Positions 1 to 12,299 of a DNA stretch of 64,000 nucleotides are shown in pieces. Numbering within the stretch: the first letter of the stretch is position 1; every line of letters begins with the position of its first letter. Source of the stretch: Dimorphilus gyrociliatus (Eukaryota > Annelida > Polychaeta > Dinophilidae). The notes beneath the pieces are model-generated. The model was not told the origin of the DNA. It did not search any database and saw only the letters and a list, made by a program, of their open reading frames with translations. Where the stretch lies: assembly GCA_904063045.1 (NCBI GenBank), contig CAJFCJ010000002.1, positions 3,529,891-3,593,890 on the forward strand. Reading direction: 5' to 3'. Both the position numbers and the translations under genes were made by a program.

Positions 1-1816
1 TAGAAACTCTTAGAAAAACAAAAAAACTTTTCATTATTTCAATACTATTACATAATATTATAAAAATTATCATTATTTTATAAATATACTGTCATTTATT
101 ATATAATATTACTAATAAGGTTAAACAAAATTTTATAGCAAGATGACAGTCTTATTTAAGTAAAAGAAAAGTGAAGATAGTATTTGCTCTAGGGTATTTT
201 CTAGCGGGAAGGAATTCCGATTGGATTTTTATCAAAGTTTCCACATTTGTTACAAACGTTACCAACTGTTCTTTACTAGATGTACAAGTTGCGAACAAAC
301 GTTGAATTCTTGCAAAGTTTGTTAAAAACATGGTTTCCTTTTCTACTCAACAAAGCCAAACAAATGAGTTTTAAGAAAATAGTTAAAAACTTTACTGTCT
401 TTATTTTTTATTTTAATAGTCTGAATAAAATATAGAAGAATTTCTTTTTTTTTTCCACTGAGAGAATACAATTGGTAACTAAGAGAAATAGCAGGAAAAG
501 TAATGTATTTGATATTTGTATCGTATCAGAAATTACTGACGTTTCTGTTCTTTGTTACTTTGATAGTGATAAACAGAGCTCAAGTTCCATGGATTTATTC
601 TCGTCCATGTGTATGTATACATATATATATACAGTATATACATATACTAGTTAATATGTATGCATGTATGTAGGTGTACATGTACGTGTGCGTATGTGAC
701 ACTTCAAATGTACAATTTGTAATAAAATCTACCATGATATAAACGATAATACTGATTGTGAATAACAAAAATTGGGGTTACAAGGCCACAGTGCTAAATG
801 TAAGTCTTTCATTTAGATTCCTTTATCAAAGCATCTGGAACCAATCTTTATATTTCTAAAAAATGATCTAAAGGTCAAAACCTCAACCACTAGAGATAAT
901 TATAAAATATTATTTAAACTACTTTCAGACTTTTTAAAACTTAGTTATTCATTTTCTTTTTTTTTCTAACAATTCTATGATTGATGTGTACGATAAGTTA
1001 GTAATAAATGTAATCTATTAATTACCATCGATATTTAGTGCTATTTTGTAATTACTTTGGTACCTTCATATAGCTCAATTAGCTTAATGACAAAATTACT
1101 GAGAGTTCAAAATAAATTGTAGGCCTTATAAAATTCAAATAGCCGTATCACATTTTACATATTTGACGGATGTATAGCTTGGCCTGTCATCTTTGTGGTT
1201 AATTATAACTCAGTTTCTATATGCTGCTTTCTTGGGAAGAATCCAACATTTTTTCGCTATAGAATGCATACATAATATGTTGATATTGCATTTCTCTCAT
1301 TTTTCTTATAGTAAGTAACTTAATTATCTTTTTATCATCTGCTATATGTAATAGTATAAACTTTATGCTCAAAACAAGCAAACAAACATTTCGGAGAGTA
1401 TACTGTTTTTTATTCCATTGATTGGGAGTTTTTTTTAAGATGATAGATGGCGCTGTGTATAGAAATTCATCCGTGTGTTTTTTATTAGCAGACGATGACA
1501 TATCAGCTGTTAAGAAAAAAGTTTCTAATTTTTTTTAGTTTTCAAACTGTTGAAAAACAATTTTGAAAATGGTTGAAATTTATTAAATATATATTTCATT
1601 GTCAATAAAATAGGTCAACAATTATTGTTTTTTGATTTCACAAACCTAATAAACATTGGAACATAGGATTATTACAATCAGACTGGCGGAAGAAAGTAAC
1701 TAATTCACAGATACGCTAATTCCATCGGTATTGATAAGAAGATTGGGAATGATTTTGATAAAATAGATAAGTTTGATTTTGTCTACTATTGAAAATGAGA
1801 AGAAACATATTTCATC
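1..1816. other. AT-rich intergenic DNA, no gene seen
   Basis: I find no convincing coding exon on either strand. It holds a TA-rich tract around 617-650 with one copy of the ATACAGTAT word (629-637), and the 11-mer AGATGGCGCTG at 1445-1455, which recurs exactly once more at 52487-52497. The short open frames here lack splice context and recognisable composition. Confidence 0.5.
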
Positions 1817-2496
1817 TCATTTACGTTTCTTAGTTTCTCTTCTTTGAGCTTTGAGCTTTTTCTTTTCCTCAATAGCTCTTTGCTTTTCTCGAATAGATGA
1901 CACAAGTTTGTAACCAAAAAAAGCTGTTGATAAAAAACAGAATCTTTATTAAAAGTTATCTTGATGTTACATAAACTTTTACACGTGTCACCTCAAACAA
2001 TAGATCTAAAAGAAACGCTAACTTTAATTATCAATAGAAGGATTTCAATGATATTAATGAATTATTAAAGCTTGCTTTATAAATGTTCGAACGTATAGAT
2101 ATTTCCTAATGATCAACTTTTGTATTTTTCTTATACAATTACAAAAGCTAAAGAAGATACATATACATGTATATGTATATGTATGTATATATATAAATAT
2201 TTATATTTCATTAAGGGTTTTAATACGATTAATGGCTACTAATTCAATTTTCACTATATTGTAATTATTTGTAAATTGATTGTGCTAAATTAATTTTTTA
2301 AATCGACCTTTAAAACGGTTACGTAAGAATTGCCACGAATAATTAGTCAGTGAAACATAGTAAAATTAACATTTTTTCTGAAATTTTATTAACTATACTT
2401 ACAAACTAAACAAATAATAATAATTGCAGGAACGATAAATATCGTATTACTGATTCCCTCTTGAACAGGGCCCTTGGGATCGCTTAAGTCTACCAT
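1817..2496 (-). CDS. Small single-pass membrane protein, two exons
   Basis: Exons 2403-2496 and 1817-1923 (minus strand) join through a GTAAGT donor and a CAG acceptor in phase 1 to give a 66-residue protein. The N-terminus is short and polar (MVDLSDPKGPVQEG), then one long hydrophobic segment (about residues 16-40, with FIVPAIIIICLV), then a highly charged Lys/Arg/Glu-rich tail ending KKRK. This layout resembles the animal SMIM-type micro-membrane proteins; the YKLV-SSIREKQ stretch just after the membrane segment recalls SMIM15, but similarity is too low for me to assign it. An upstream in-frame stop lies nine codons before the chosen ATG. An exon further 5' using the AG just before that stop cannot be excluded. 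Function is not known from the sequence. Confidence 0.6.
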
Positions 2497-3123
2497 TTCT
2501 CTATCAGCAGATTGTTGTTGAGCTTAAATCAAACAAAATATCGTCCACGTAGATTTCCATTTCCGCTGTTCACCGACACCAGATGGCATAGTCAACTCTG
2601 GCGGATTTTTTAAGTGTATTTATTTGCCGTATTTATTTATCAGGAAGTGTTCCCATAATAGAATATATTTCTTTAATAAATCGATTTAATACAGTAACTG
2701 AGATTATACATAAATTGATCTTAGAGTCTTCCAAGGATTTTTCCTAAGAATTTATTGAGCAAAGTTCATTGACAAAGTGGGTCGAGTTAAGTTTGCTGGG
2801 TAACAAGATCGGATTTGTAAATTTTCTTAGAAATTATTAAAGATATTATTAAAAAGTTTGGAAATAATTTTCAAATGATGTAAAACGACCTAAACTAACA
2901 AACTCTTATAAAAAGCACTCATGATTCTGTGTTTTCGATTTCCTTTAAAATCACTGATGAAGTATAAAAATATTTTATATATGATTTCGCTGTATTATTA
3001 AATATGAGTGCAAATTTTCAGTTTTTCATATGATATTCAAGTCAGCTTAGTTTTCTTTTCACGTATACCAGAACATAACTTAAACATACTACATTTGGTT
3101 AAAAATAATTCCTTTCTTTTTTG
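2497..3123. other. Divergent intergenic spacer
   Basis: This lies between the small membrane protein (-) and the lectin exon (+), so it should contain both promoters. I see no recognisable core promoter element or extra exon. Confidence 0.4.
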
Positions 3124-3427
3124 ATGGAGCCAATTTGTAGTATAGTAATTTTACTATTTGTGAAGAATGTATTCTTAGCTGCAGCTTTGGATTTGGAAGT
3201 ACCAGAAGGAGATAGTCCATTGGTTATTTCGTGTCAAGATAGTAATACAATACATGTGATATCAGCTTCATACGGAGCAAATAGTTGTACAGCTATTAAA
3301 TCACTAGAGATCGTGGGAGATTATTGTGAGGGAAAGCAAGACTGTTCTATTCTGCCAATCAATGGAATATTTGGAGATCCTTGTCCAGGAGTACCAAAAT
3401 TTCTAAAAGTAACATATGAATGCAAAG
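3124..3427 (+). CDS. Secreted SUEL-type (galactose-binding) lectin domain, first exon
   Basis: The exon encodes a hydrophobic signal peptide (about residues 1-21) followed by one SUEL/rhamnose-binding lectin domain. Family hallmarks are present: a YGAN segment after the second strand, the CEGKQDC motif, and the FGDPCP signature followed by KFLKVTYEC at the end of the domain. Such domains bind L-rhamnose or galactose and occur in secreted lectins and adhesion-GPCR ectodomains. The start is the ATG at 3124. The exon ends at a GTATAA donor in phase 1, immediately after the last conserved Cys, which is where SUEL domains usually end. I could not find a convincing continuation; a candidate terminal exon at 3849-3889 would add only 13 residues. 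The gene model beyond 3427 is therefore open. Confidence 0.75.
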
Positions 3428-4499
3428 GTATAATCTTACTGTTTCTTTACTTTTTGTTTTTACATATCTCAAGCATTTAATATTACTATTTAATTTATAA
3501 ACAAGTTTAATCTATATTTATAATTAACAAGACTTCATAAACAGCTCAAATCATTCATGAAACTAAAAACTATGTATCTTTTACACAAATTAAACTCTGA
3601 ATTAAACAGTCATTCTTTAAGCTACTTTGAAATAACTTTCATCTTATTTTCTTACTTAATTAATACAACGTTTGTTACATATTAATAAATGTACACATGT
3701 GATGATTGTCAGAAGACTAATGTTAACAGAATTAATATTATCATTATTCCAATGTCTTTTACCCAAATATGACACATATAATTAACGTTAAAGTATTAAC
3801 AATCATTATTTAATATACTTTCTGTATAGTAATGCTATGCTGTTCCAGTTAAGGCATTAATGAATTTATTAGAAAATATATGGAGCTAATGGAGCTATAG
3901 CTGGAAATTGAAGGCAGAGTGTTCATTTCAGGCTGTTGGAAGCAATCATATAAGTATCCAGCACTTTATTACAAACATTTATTTCGATAAATATAAACAG
4001 TGTCATGTTGTTTCTTATTGTAACTGTAATTATAGTTTTCCTATGTAAACATATATAACATACTGTATATGAGTTAAAGAAACGCTTTAATTGCTAAATA
4101 TCTTCGTTGTTTTATTTAGTTTCCATTCTGTCGGTACAAAAAACGAAATTATTGAATATTGGTGGAAAAATGAATTCTAATTAAGGTCAGATATGATTAG
4201 ATAGTATAAAATTTAAGGTTAATTCTACAATTCCATAGTTATTCAGTATATAAATTATGAATTATTAGACAGAAATTCAAAACAGCCCAAAGGACAAATT
4301 TTGAATGAAAAAAAATTTCGTACTATATGTAGTTCAATTTACTTTTTATGGCAATAGCGTGGTTTCTTCTACATGATGTTTCAGAATATATATGAACTGT
4401 TGACATTGAATTGACTTCTGACTTCAATTATGTAAATATAAAAAGTAATGAATGACTTAGTTTCTTTTCTTTCACAAGAAACTTAATTTTTTTCTAAAC
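3428..4499. other. Possible lectin intron and intergenic DNA
   Basis: No clear coding sequence. A weak candidate terminal exon for the upstream lectin lies at 3849-3889 (AG acceptor at 3847-3848, in-phase, stop at 3887-3889). An ATACTGTAT word occurs at 4060-4068. Confidence 0.35.
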
Positions 4500-7400
4500 T
4501 TATGTTCGGATGGCTTCAGGTTTTGGTCTCTCTGGAACCATTTGACTAAACAGGAAGGCTTGCACAGCACAGGAGAGGACAAAAAACAGCCAAAAAAATA
4601 GTCTATCAACAAATTTTGTAACAACTCTCCACTCTATTTGAATTCTGTCATAATCCATATGATAATGGTGTCCACCTTGTCTTAGATTATGTTGGCCAGA
4701 AGATGGCAGTGTGCGGCAATTGCAGCAGTTACAACAAGTTAAACTTTCTAGATCACTTTCCGTAATGGATAAAACGTCTCCATGACTTCCATTACAGTTG
4801 TGCTTTCCTATCCTCATCGCTGACATGTTAATGGAGACTGATCTAGATTCGGGAAGTTTATCCTGATAAAATTTTTTAGCAATTTTTAAAACTCCAGCGG
4901 GCGGTGATTTAAAAGAATCCTTTTTCGAGTAAACATTTGTAACTACAACAGCCATAACTAAAGCGATTGAAACCATAAGCATCGTTGAACAGAAGAACAT
5001 TCCTACAAGGTCGAAAAATATATAGTTTTTTGCTTTATCAGTGTAAATATTTAGTTTAAAGAAAAATGTTACCTAAAATTGGAACTGAATCAGGGGTTGG
5101 AGGCATTGTTTCGCCAACCATTAACAAAAACACGACCAATGCCAATAAAATTGTTATTTCCAAATTAACCTTTTCCCCACTTTCAACAGGTAGAAAGAAA
5201 CCAAGAAATGATATAAGAAAAATAAGGAAGCATGGGGCAATTAGATTAACGACGTAGAAGAGAGAACCACGCCTCATATGGATTGAAAATGTGACGTCTG
5301 GGTAGGGCTCGCTACAACAAGCATATTTTTTTTCTGTTCTTTTTGCAGTTATTCCATCAACAGTCCACTCTTGATTTTCGGGAACATAGTAGACAGTGTT
5401 CTCAAACGACGAATTGTAAGCAAGATCCAATTGGAAACCATGATAAGTCCACGAGATAAAGACAATATCGCATTTTTGCGTGTCGAAAGGAAAATATTTG
5501 ACATTGAGGGTGCAATAAGTTTTAACTAAAGCAGGAAAAAGCCACAGAACAAGACCATTATAACGAACAATAGCATTTGTTATCATGTAATCGTTGAATT
5601 TATCCCCAGCACTGAAAGAAAATTTTTTAATTAATTTCATGAATATTCATTAAATTTTCAAATATATTTAAAAATATAGAATTTTAAGGAAATGAAAAAA
5701 TAAATTTGTTCTTTCTATTTTTAATTGAAGTGACTATTTCATTTAATTACTGCTTTTTTTGGGAAAAATAAATCATGCTGCAATTAGTTATCTTCCCTTT
5801 TAAATAAGCTTAAACAAAGCTTCTTTTACAATTATCAAACTTTTAATCTAATTGAAAGATGCTGCTGTACTCTTGGTGAAGTATTTAAGAAAAGGTTTTA
5901 AAGATAATACCTAAAGAATTTAGATAAAAGATCAATGGAAACGAGATAAATTATTCATAAAGTGATATATAGATATCACTTGTTAGATGAAAATGAAAAG
6001 GATTAACGTGATTTATTAACTGAAATACGATATAAATGGGATGATTGGTACGTGATTGACTTAAAAGAACAATTTAGTTGAAAAAAAAAAATAAACTTTA
6101 CTCAAAGTCTCCAGTGATAGCTTGATATGAAAATTGTACTTACAAATTTGATACTACTAAATCAGGAGTCCAAAGCTGATTGGACGGTATCATTATTGTC
6201 TTGACACCACCATATGCCGTGGTATTCCAAGTTAAAAATTCGTCATACCATCTCTGTCTTATAGATAATAAACAAGTGAAGGTTTGCTGCTTTTCATTCT
6301 GTTGAAAGGGACAAGAGAGAAGATAATTAGCTTTAAATGCATGATGTGAATAGCCGCGTAAGAAAAGATAAATTTAGAACTACCGTATCAAGAATGTGAT
6401 AAAGAGAAACCGCAACATTAACTTTAATAGTTGAATTGTCATTTCGAACAGGCCTAGTTGTCCTGTCGTATTTTTGAAGAATTAGTCTCTTAATCTTGTA
6501 TTCGTGCGACCTTTTAACTTTATGTTTGGTCGGTTTCACTTCCTGCCGTCTGCAATAGGCTGTAAGGGTGTACGAAGTTGATTGAATAAACCAGATTAGG
6601 GGATTTTCGTTTGACATTCAATAAAGTAACCAATTGGATTATTTTACTATTTGTGTACCTCTTTAATAAACCAATTTTCGTATGACGTAATTGAATGTTT
6701 AGTTATAAACCGTAAAATTGGACATTCCCTCCCCCCTCCACCCCTCCATTTTACAAATGTAAATGACTTTATCTCTTATTTCTAATAAATTTCGAAAAAC
6801 TAACAATTTGTTCAGTAAAGTAAACAACACAAGATAAAAACCCTACGGAGTTTTATATCTACATGCAGATCGTATCTCGAATTTGGTGAGAAAGCCGTTT
6901 TTTAATTACAAAAATCTACTTCAAATTGACATTATAACGAATTTTTACACATGCTTCGAATATTAATAATCAAAGATGGTGATTACCTACTGAACAAGAC
7001 CGCTAGCGCTTGCTTATCAAACATCTTGGTATGCTTGGCTTTTGATGATTTCTTTTGATGAAACTTTATTACAAATTTTTATTATTTGACGAAATTATAA
7101 ATTAATTAAAATACAAAAGACTAAAAAATAACGTACTTGAATGATTATTTAGCATGTTGACAGAGGGAGAATAAAGATGAAAAAGATTCTAGATTAATAG
7201 AGACTTACACTCAGAAAGTAGGGAATATGAGAGTAACATAGTATTTCTTATATCCATTTCTGTCACTTCAAATAGAGTCAATTGGAAAAGGATGTCGGAA
7301 TCTTTATATTTTATACAATATTTAATTTGTCATCTTCCTTTACTACCCTTGTCATATATATTTAGTTTTATACTATCCAACTATTTATATATTTTGGAGC

Positions 7401-9508
7401 GTTTTTTGACATATATAACTTTACATTCATTACCTTTAATTTAATATTGAATTACACGAGTAGAACGGATTAGTTAAGAATTATCGTATATCATTTTCAA
7501 AGGTCAAATGTGGTTATACTTTTCTCCTATTTTAAACGATAAGATGGAAACTGAAAAATTTAAGAAAACAGTCTCAAAGAAAATCGAGAATTACTATCTC
7601 TTTTGCTAAAGCGAAATTATAGGCTAAAAAGAAATTTGTAAGAGATCAGTTTTCTTTTCTATTTTTCTTTTTTTTTTTTTCTGCAACTCTGGGACAATAA
7701 ATTATGAATAAAGACAGTGCTTAAAACTATATTGGATAGTTGAAAGAGGTGAAATGCCTACTTTTTATACTAGGATGTGTCTAATTGACGGCAATCGGCG
7801 TCACTATCGCCTTTTATCGATAACCCTAGGGCGGTGTCTAAGAAAGAGACGCCTAGTCAGCCTGGTTTGTATTGCATATAAAAATAGTCAAAGACAAATG
7901 GGCCGTAACGCGATATTTGTGAATGGCCTATAACGTGGTCATATTGGTTGGAATTGTGTGAAATATGAATAATAATTTAATTACAAATAATACAACTTGT
8001 TAAATAATGATTCCCGTGCAATAGGCCTCGTAAGTAGCTTCAAAAATCATAATAGTGGAATGAATGTAGTAGGCTTTGATAGGGCGCCATTTTTTCCATC
8101 CCAGTTTCTTCGATCAATTTTGTTTTGAGGCGTCGGAAGAACACGAATGCAAACAATCGGTTGCCGTTTGTTCGACGCTAATAAACGGCGCTCTTATTTG
8201 AAAATGGGTTTTCGGTTTCGAATTTGAGGTGGTTAGGCTAGTGGAATTTTTGTTGGATGAGACGATTTTTTTGCCAAAAACTATTCATTCACTAAATGGA
8301 AAGCAAGAGAAAAAACCGCTAAGAGACGTACAAATTCCTTATAAAATAGTAAATTTTCGGACCTAAATCCTTAGGCTGGGGAAGTTTAATAGCAAAACCT
8401 AAAAACTTTGACACTCTACATTTTCCTTTTATGGAATGAAATAATTAAAACTCCATTAAATCTTTTACATGAAATTTTACTTAAGGGTCGAGTATTGGAA
8501 TAAAATTTTGACCCTTTCCCCATCCAAATAGCGATCTATCAATTATTTCAGATATTAGATAGACTCAAACCATTGATAAATTAGTCGCCTTTAACCGACA
8601 TACTTATTTATAAATTGTGTTTTGTGTTCTCCTTTATATCTGTCTAAATGATATCAATTAATCAATAATGTAAACTATTCCACGTAATAATTTAAGCAAA
8701 AAACAGTAAAGGAACCGCAAAAAAATATTCAAACAGCTAAAACGCATTTACTTTATTTTAATTTATTCAAGGTTTTCCTGGAAAGGCGTCTTTCAGGCAC
8801 TTTTAGTTTTATCGTATATTGAATTTTACCAAGTACGAATTCTAGAAAGTTCCATCTAAAAGAGAAAACCTATTCGTAAAAGACGAGAAATGAATAAAAT
8901 TTCACAGTAAAATATATAAAATAAGAGAGAATATGCTCATTTCTCGTAGAGATTCAAATAATCGCTTGCGATAAAGCGTACTTATAAGAGAATATACCTA
9001 ACAAATGCTCTTTAGAAAATTTCTAAATCTTTATTTTTTCCATGTGAACTATTTAGGTGGGTTTCGTTTTTTTTATTATTTTAGTTGGTGGAAATAGTTC
9101 TTTCTGGAATGGAAATTTCTAAAATGCATTTGAAATTTGAGAAAAGATACCAAAGTAATATAAAAGAGATCCACTCGCCATGTATCTAAATTCTAAGGCT
9201 ATGCAGCTGTTACCCAAAAAATCCATACAACAATCGTCACATTAGACAATGATTCATTAAAAAGAACATAGTCAACAATACTTAATTTAACTAGATACCT
9301 GTATTACTTGAAAATCTCTAAAATGATTTGCAATAAAATTTATCTTATTTCTTAATGTTACACAGAATGATCCTTAAACGATTAAACGAACATAAAAACC
9401 AATTTAACTATTACTTTATTATTATATTTATTTTTTCAAAAGTAGCTAAAATAACTCACCTGACAAACACAATAAAGACAAAGCTATAAACCATTGAGGT
9501 TTTCTCAT
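4500..9508 (-). CDS. Nicotinic acetylcholine receptor subunit, alpha7/alpha9-like
   Basis: Five minus-strand exons, 9460-9508, 6384-6559, 6144-6298, 5073-5611 and 4500-5002, join in consistent phases to give about 473 residues. Exon 1 is a signal peptide (MRKPQWFIALSLLCLS). The extracellular domain has the loop WNTTAYGG, the canonical 13-residue Cys-loop (CTLNVKYFPFDTQKC) and the vicinal Cys pair YACC that marks alpha subunits, followed by EPYPDVTF as in alpha7. M1-M3 follow, with GEK before M2 (cation-selective type) and M2 ending GETMPPT; M4 is near the C-terminus. The M3-M4 cytoplasmic loop is short (about 105 residues) and Cys/His-rich. It should form a pentameric acetylcholine-gated cation channel, possibly homomeric; ligand and partners are inferred from family. 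Intron 1 is 2.9 kb, far longer than the others. Confidence in family is very high. Confidence 0.93.
7760..8250. other. GC-richer island inside nicotinic receptor intron 1
   Basis: Within an AT-rich intron this stretch has clustered CG dinucleotides (for example around 7795-7860 and 8085-8185) and a perfect 7-bp inverted repeat, GCCGTTT at 8163-8169 and AAACGGC at 8183-8189. I see no coding potential. It could be an internal promoter or enhancer; that is inference. Confidence 0.3.
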
Positions 9509-12299
9509 TGTGATGCTTTGTTTGCTACAGTTTTGTCCTGACCGCGCGATTGCTGTACTAGAGACAGTTTGCTGCGGGCTTCTGTAAAAGAACTTGATTT
9601 GCATAATTTATGTGACTAATAAACCATACGATTAAAGCCAATCATTACCAAAAGTATATACTATTATTATTAGGTCTATGATAGATTATTAAACTTTGTA
9701 AAATTATGTAAATTTAATTTATGAATATTCATGACGTAGTTGGCTTAAGTGTTCTTATCTGTTAAGATGTCCGCTCAAATTTAGCTCAACCAATGAAGAA
9801 ACTGGAAAATTATTGCTGTAGAAATTGGTAAACAAATAATAAGAGACGATTCTAAATGGATTGAAATAGACGGCAGCCTGTCCTTATTAACCCCAACTGC
9901 AAAGGCAGAATCCAGCTAGTTTTTACAGACTCTTCGCAGCACTGTCTACTAAAAATTAGCTTTATAGCCAGATTTTTTTTGCCGAATATCGCCTATAGGA
10001 GGCAATTAGCGATATAGTAGCAAGGTTGTTTATCGGAATGACAACCTTCTTGGATTCTTTTTCAAGAAATTGAGTTTGGCTTTTAAACAAACTTAGATTT
10101 CCATTTTACACCAAAAGTCCGTTTACACCTTCCTTCTCTGTCCTAGTAAGAATACATTTCTTACATATTCTTTGTCTGATTCTACAGCAATAAGAGAGAA
10201 TCATTTAATTTTCGTTGGTATTTTCTGTTGGATCTAACTCTAGCAAACTTTAATGACTTATTTCCAAGGAGAATAAATTCTTAGTCAATTCAGTAAAAAT
10301 GATAAATAATAATCATCACTATGATTAGAAGCATTACAGTAACTTCTACTTGTAAATTGTTTCTCTTTGTTGCTATTGTACAGCCTATGTATAGGTTACT
10401 GCGCATCTTACACAAGATTCAACCAAACGAATAATTTTGCAAAAAATATGTATACTAAATGTATGTTAAAGACTCTATACCATACGCTAATCTTAGAAAT
10501 ATCATGCATTGTATTATGGTAATCATGTTTAAATTGATTTAACTCGGTTTGAGAAATTTCTGTAAGTATACAATACTTATATTAATATCATCATTTAAAA
10601 TGCCGTTTTGTATAGCTAAAAAATATATTTGTTAGATAAATAAGGCTAGTTGTTCAAATTAAACACAGAATATCCTTAAACACGAAATGCAGGGTCATTT
10701 TTTATTATTCCTATCGATAGATTCGCTATAATAGCCGTTCTTCCCAAGATTATTAGTCATTTAATCATACTAACGAGTACGTTTACAATTAGTATTAATA
10801 ATACAATCAAATTTTACGTATAATCCTTTTGAATTAATAAAAAAAACAATTTTATCTCTTATGCTTTATGTCTTATATTCTTTATATATTTGTATCTTGG
10901 TGTTCTCTCTAGCATTCCCCCTCCCCCTATCTCTCTCTCTCTTTCTATCTCTCTCTCGTTTTCTATCTGGATGTGCCATATAGTTCTAGTTCTATGCGCC
11001 TATATTAAACACATTGAAAAGTACTTTACACGCATGTTTAAATATATATTCTAACTATCGAATATACTATGACGAGTATCCATATGTCGATTCTCAAAGA
11101 ACATCTTGCAAAGAATTTTTTTTAATTACTCGTAATCTGTCAATATGTAGTCTATGGAAACTATCTTCATCATAATTAAATTATAATTTATCGATTTAGT
11201 GAAAAAAAGAAACTATCACCATATTTATATAAAAAAAAGCAAATAAAAAATAATGCTTTAATTTTCTTATTATATGGAATCGTACCATATCTTCAAATGA
11301 AAAATTCGCTTAATATTACTAGACAATGTTGCTTCGGGGGTTGTAGAAAGACTTTTAATAGCGTAATTAAAAGGAACGTTTGGCTGGTTGTTGGCGGAGA
11401 AAAGCCGCGTTTATCATTTAAAGGCAATAAACGAAAACCCGAAATTGCTGAATAATATGTAAACAATTATTGAAATAGTTCGCGTAATAAGTAGAAATAA
11501 TAATTAGAAAAAATTAAACATATTCAAGAGTTCAAGGTTTTATCAAGGGAAATGTTTTTTAGATACATTGGATAGGCAAGGGGAAGAGTTAGATAAAATT
11601 TATAAACGAAATTATAAAGAAACTGCTCTGCGTATCCGCTTTAACCGCATAAAAGACTTTTTTATAATATTAGCCACTGTACGAGATCGCATAGAAACTA
11701 GAACTTTTATATTAATTTCATCCATTATCACTATTGCCAACGACATACATATTCAATAAAAATTCTTTTTCAGATTATGAGTCATTTTAATAAATTTTTA
11801 GCCATGTTTTGGACAAATATCACATCTAAATATATGAGCAGTTCTATTAATATTAAATATGACAATATAAAATTGACTTGTATAAATAAGACCATTCTTT
11901 TGTCTTTACTGTTAATAAAATAAATTTAAATGTTCTCTTTAATAAGAAATCGTGAATTGATCTTATTTTTAGAGGCATAAAAATGTCAACTATATACTTC
12001 ATTAACAAGTCTAAATGTGTATTTTCTTCCTTCGTCCTGCTTATTTTATGCAAATGAGGCTAAGAGCAGAAAAAGCAAAGAAACTTCAAAAGAGCTATAA
12101 TAATATGAATATACTAAATATATACAGTATATATAAATTCCGATTTATATACTGTTTGAATATTTAGCGATGAAAATTGAATAGCAATTTTTATGATACT
12201 CTTAGACTAATCTTTTAACCGATAAACTCTCTGGTTGTTAAAATTAGAGAATTCACTTTTGGTCCGACTACAGTCAAGTCAAGTGTAACAACGCGATAG
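9509..12299. other. Divergent intergenic region, no gene seen
   Basis: This separates the nicotinic receptor (-) from the Ig-like gene (+). It holds a pyrimidine-rich CT repeat at 10917-10963 and an imperfect hairpin around 12123-12157 built on ACAGTATATA words. No coding exon could be supported. Confidence 0.4.
10917..10963. repeat. CT-rich simple repeat
   Basis: Interrupted (CT)n microsatellite visible directly in the sequence. Confidence 0.85.

Noticed and set aside
1217-1501. 94-codon open frame on the minus strand
   Set aside because: No signal peptide, domain, or splice partner; composition is that of random AT-rich DNA.
3849-3889. Possible last exon of the SUEL-lectin gene (KALMNLLENIWS)
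   Set aside because: Phase and acceptor fit, but the 13 residues are uninformative and other acceptors nearby (for example at 3829-3830) fit equally well.
6560-6617. In-frame Met at 6617 as start of the nicotinic subunit
   Set aside because: It would omit a signal peptide; the exon at 9460-9508 encodes one and joins in exact phase to the TTACAG acceptor before 6559.
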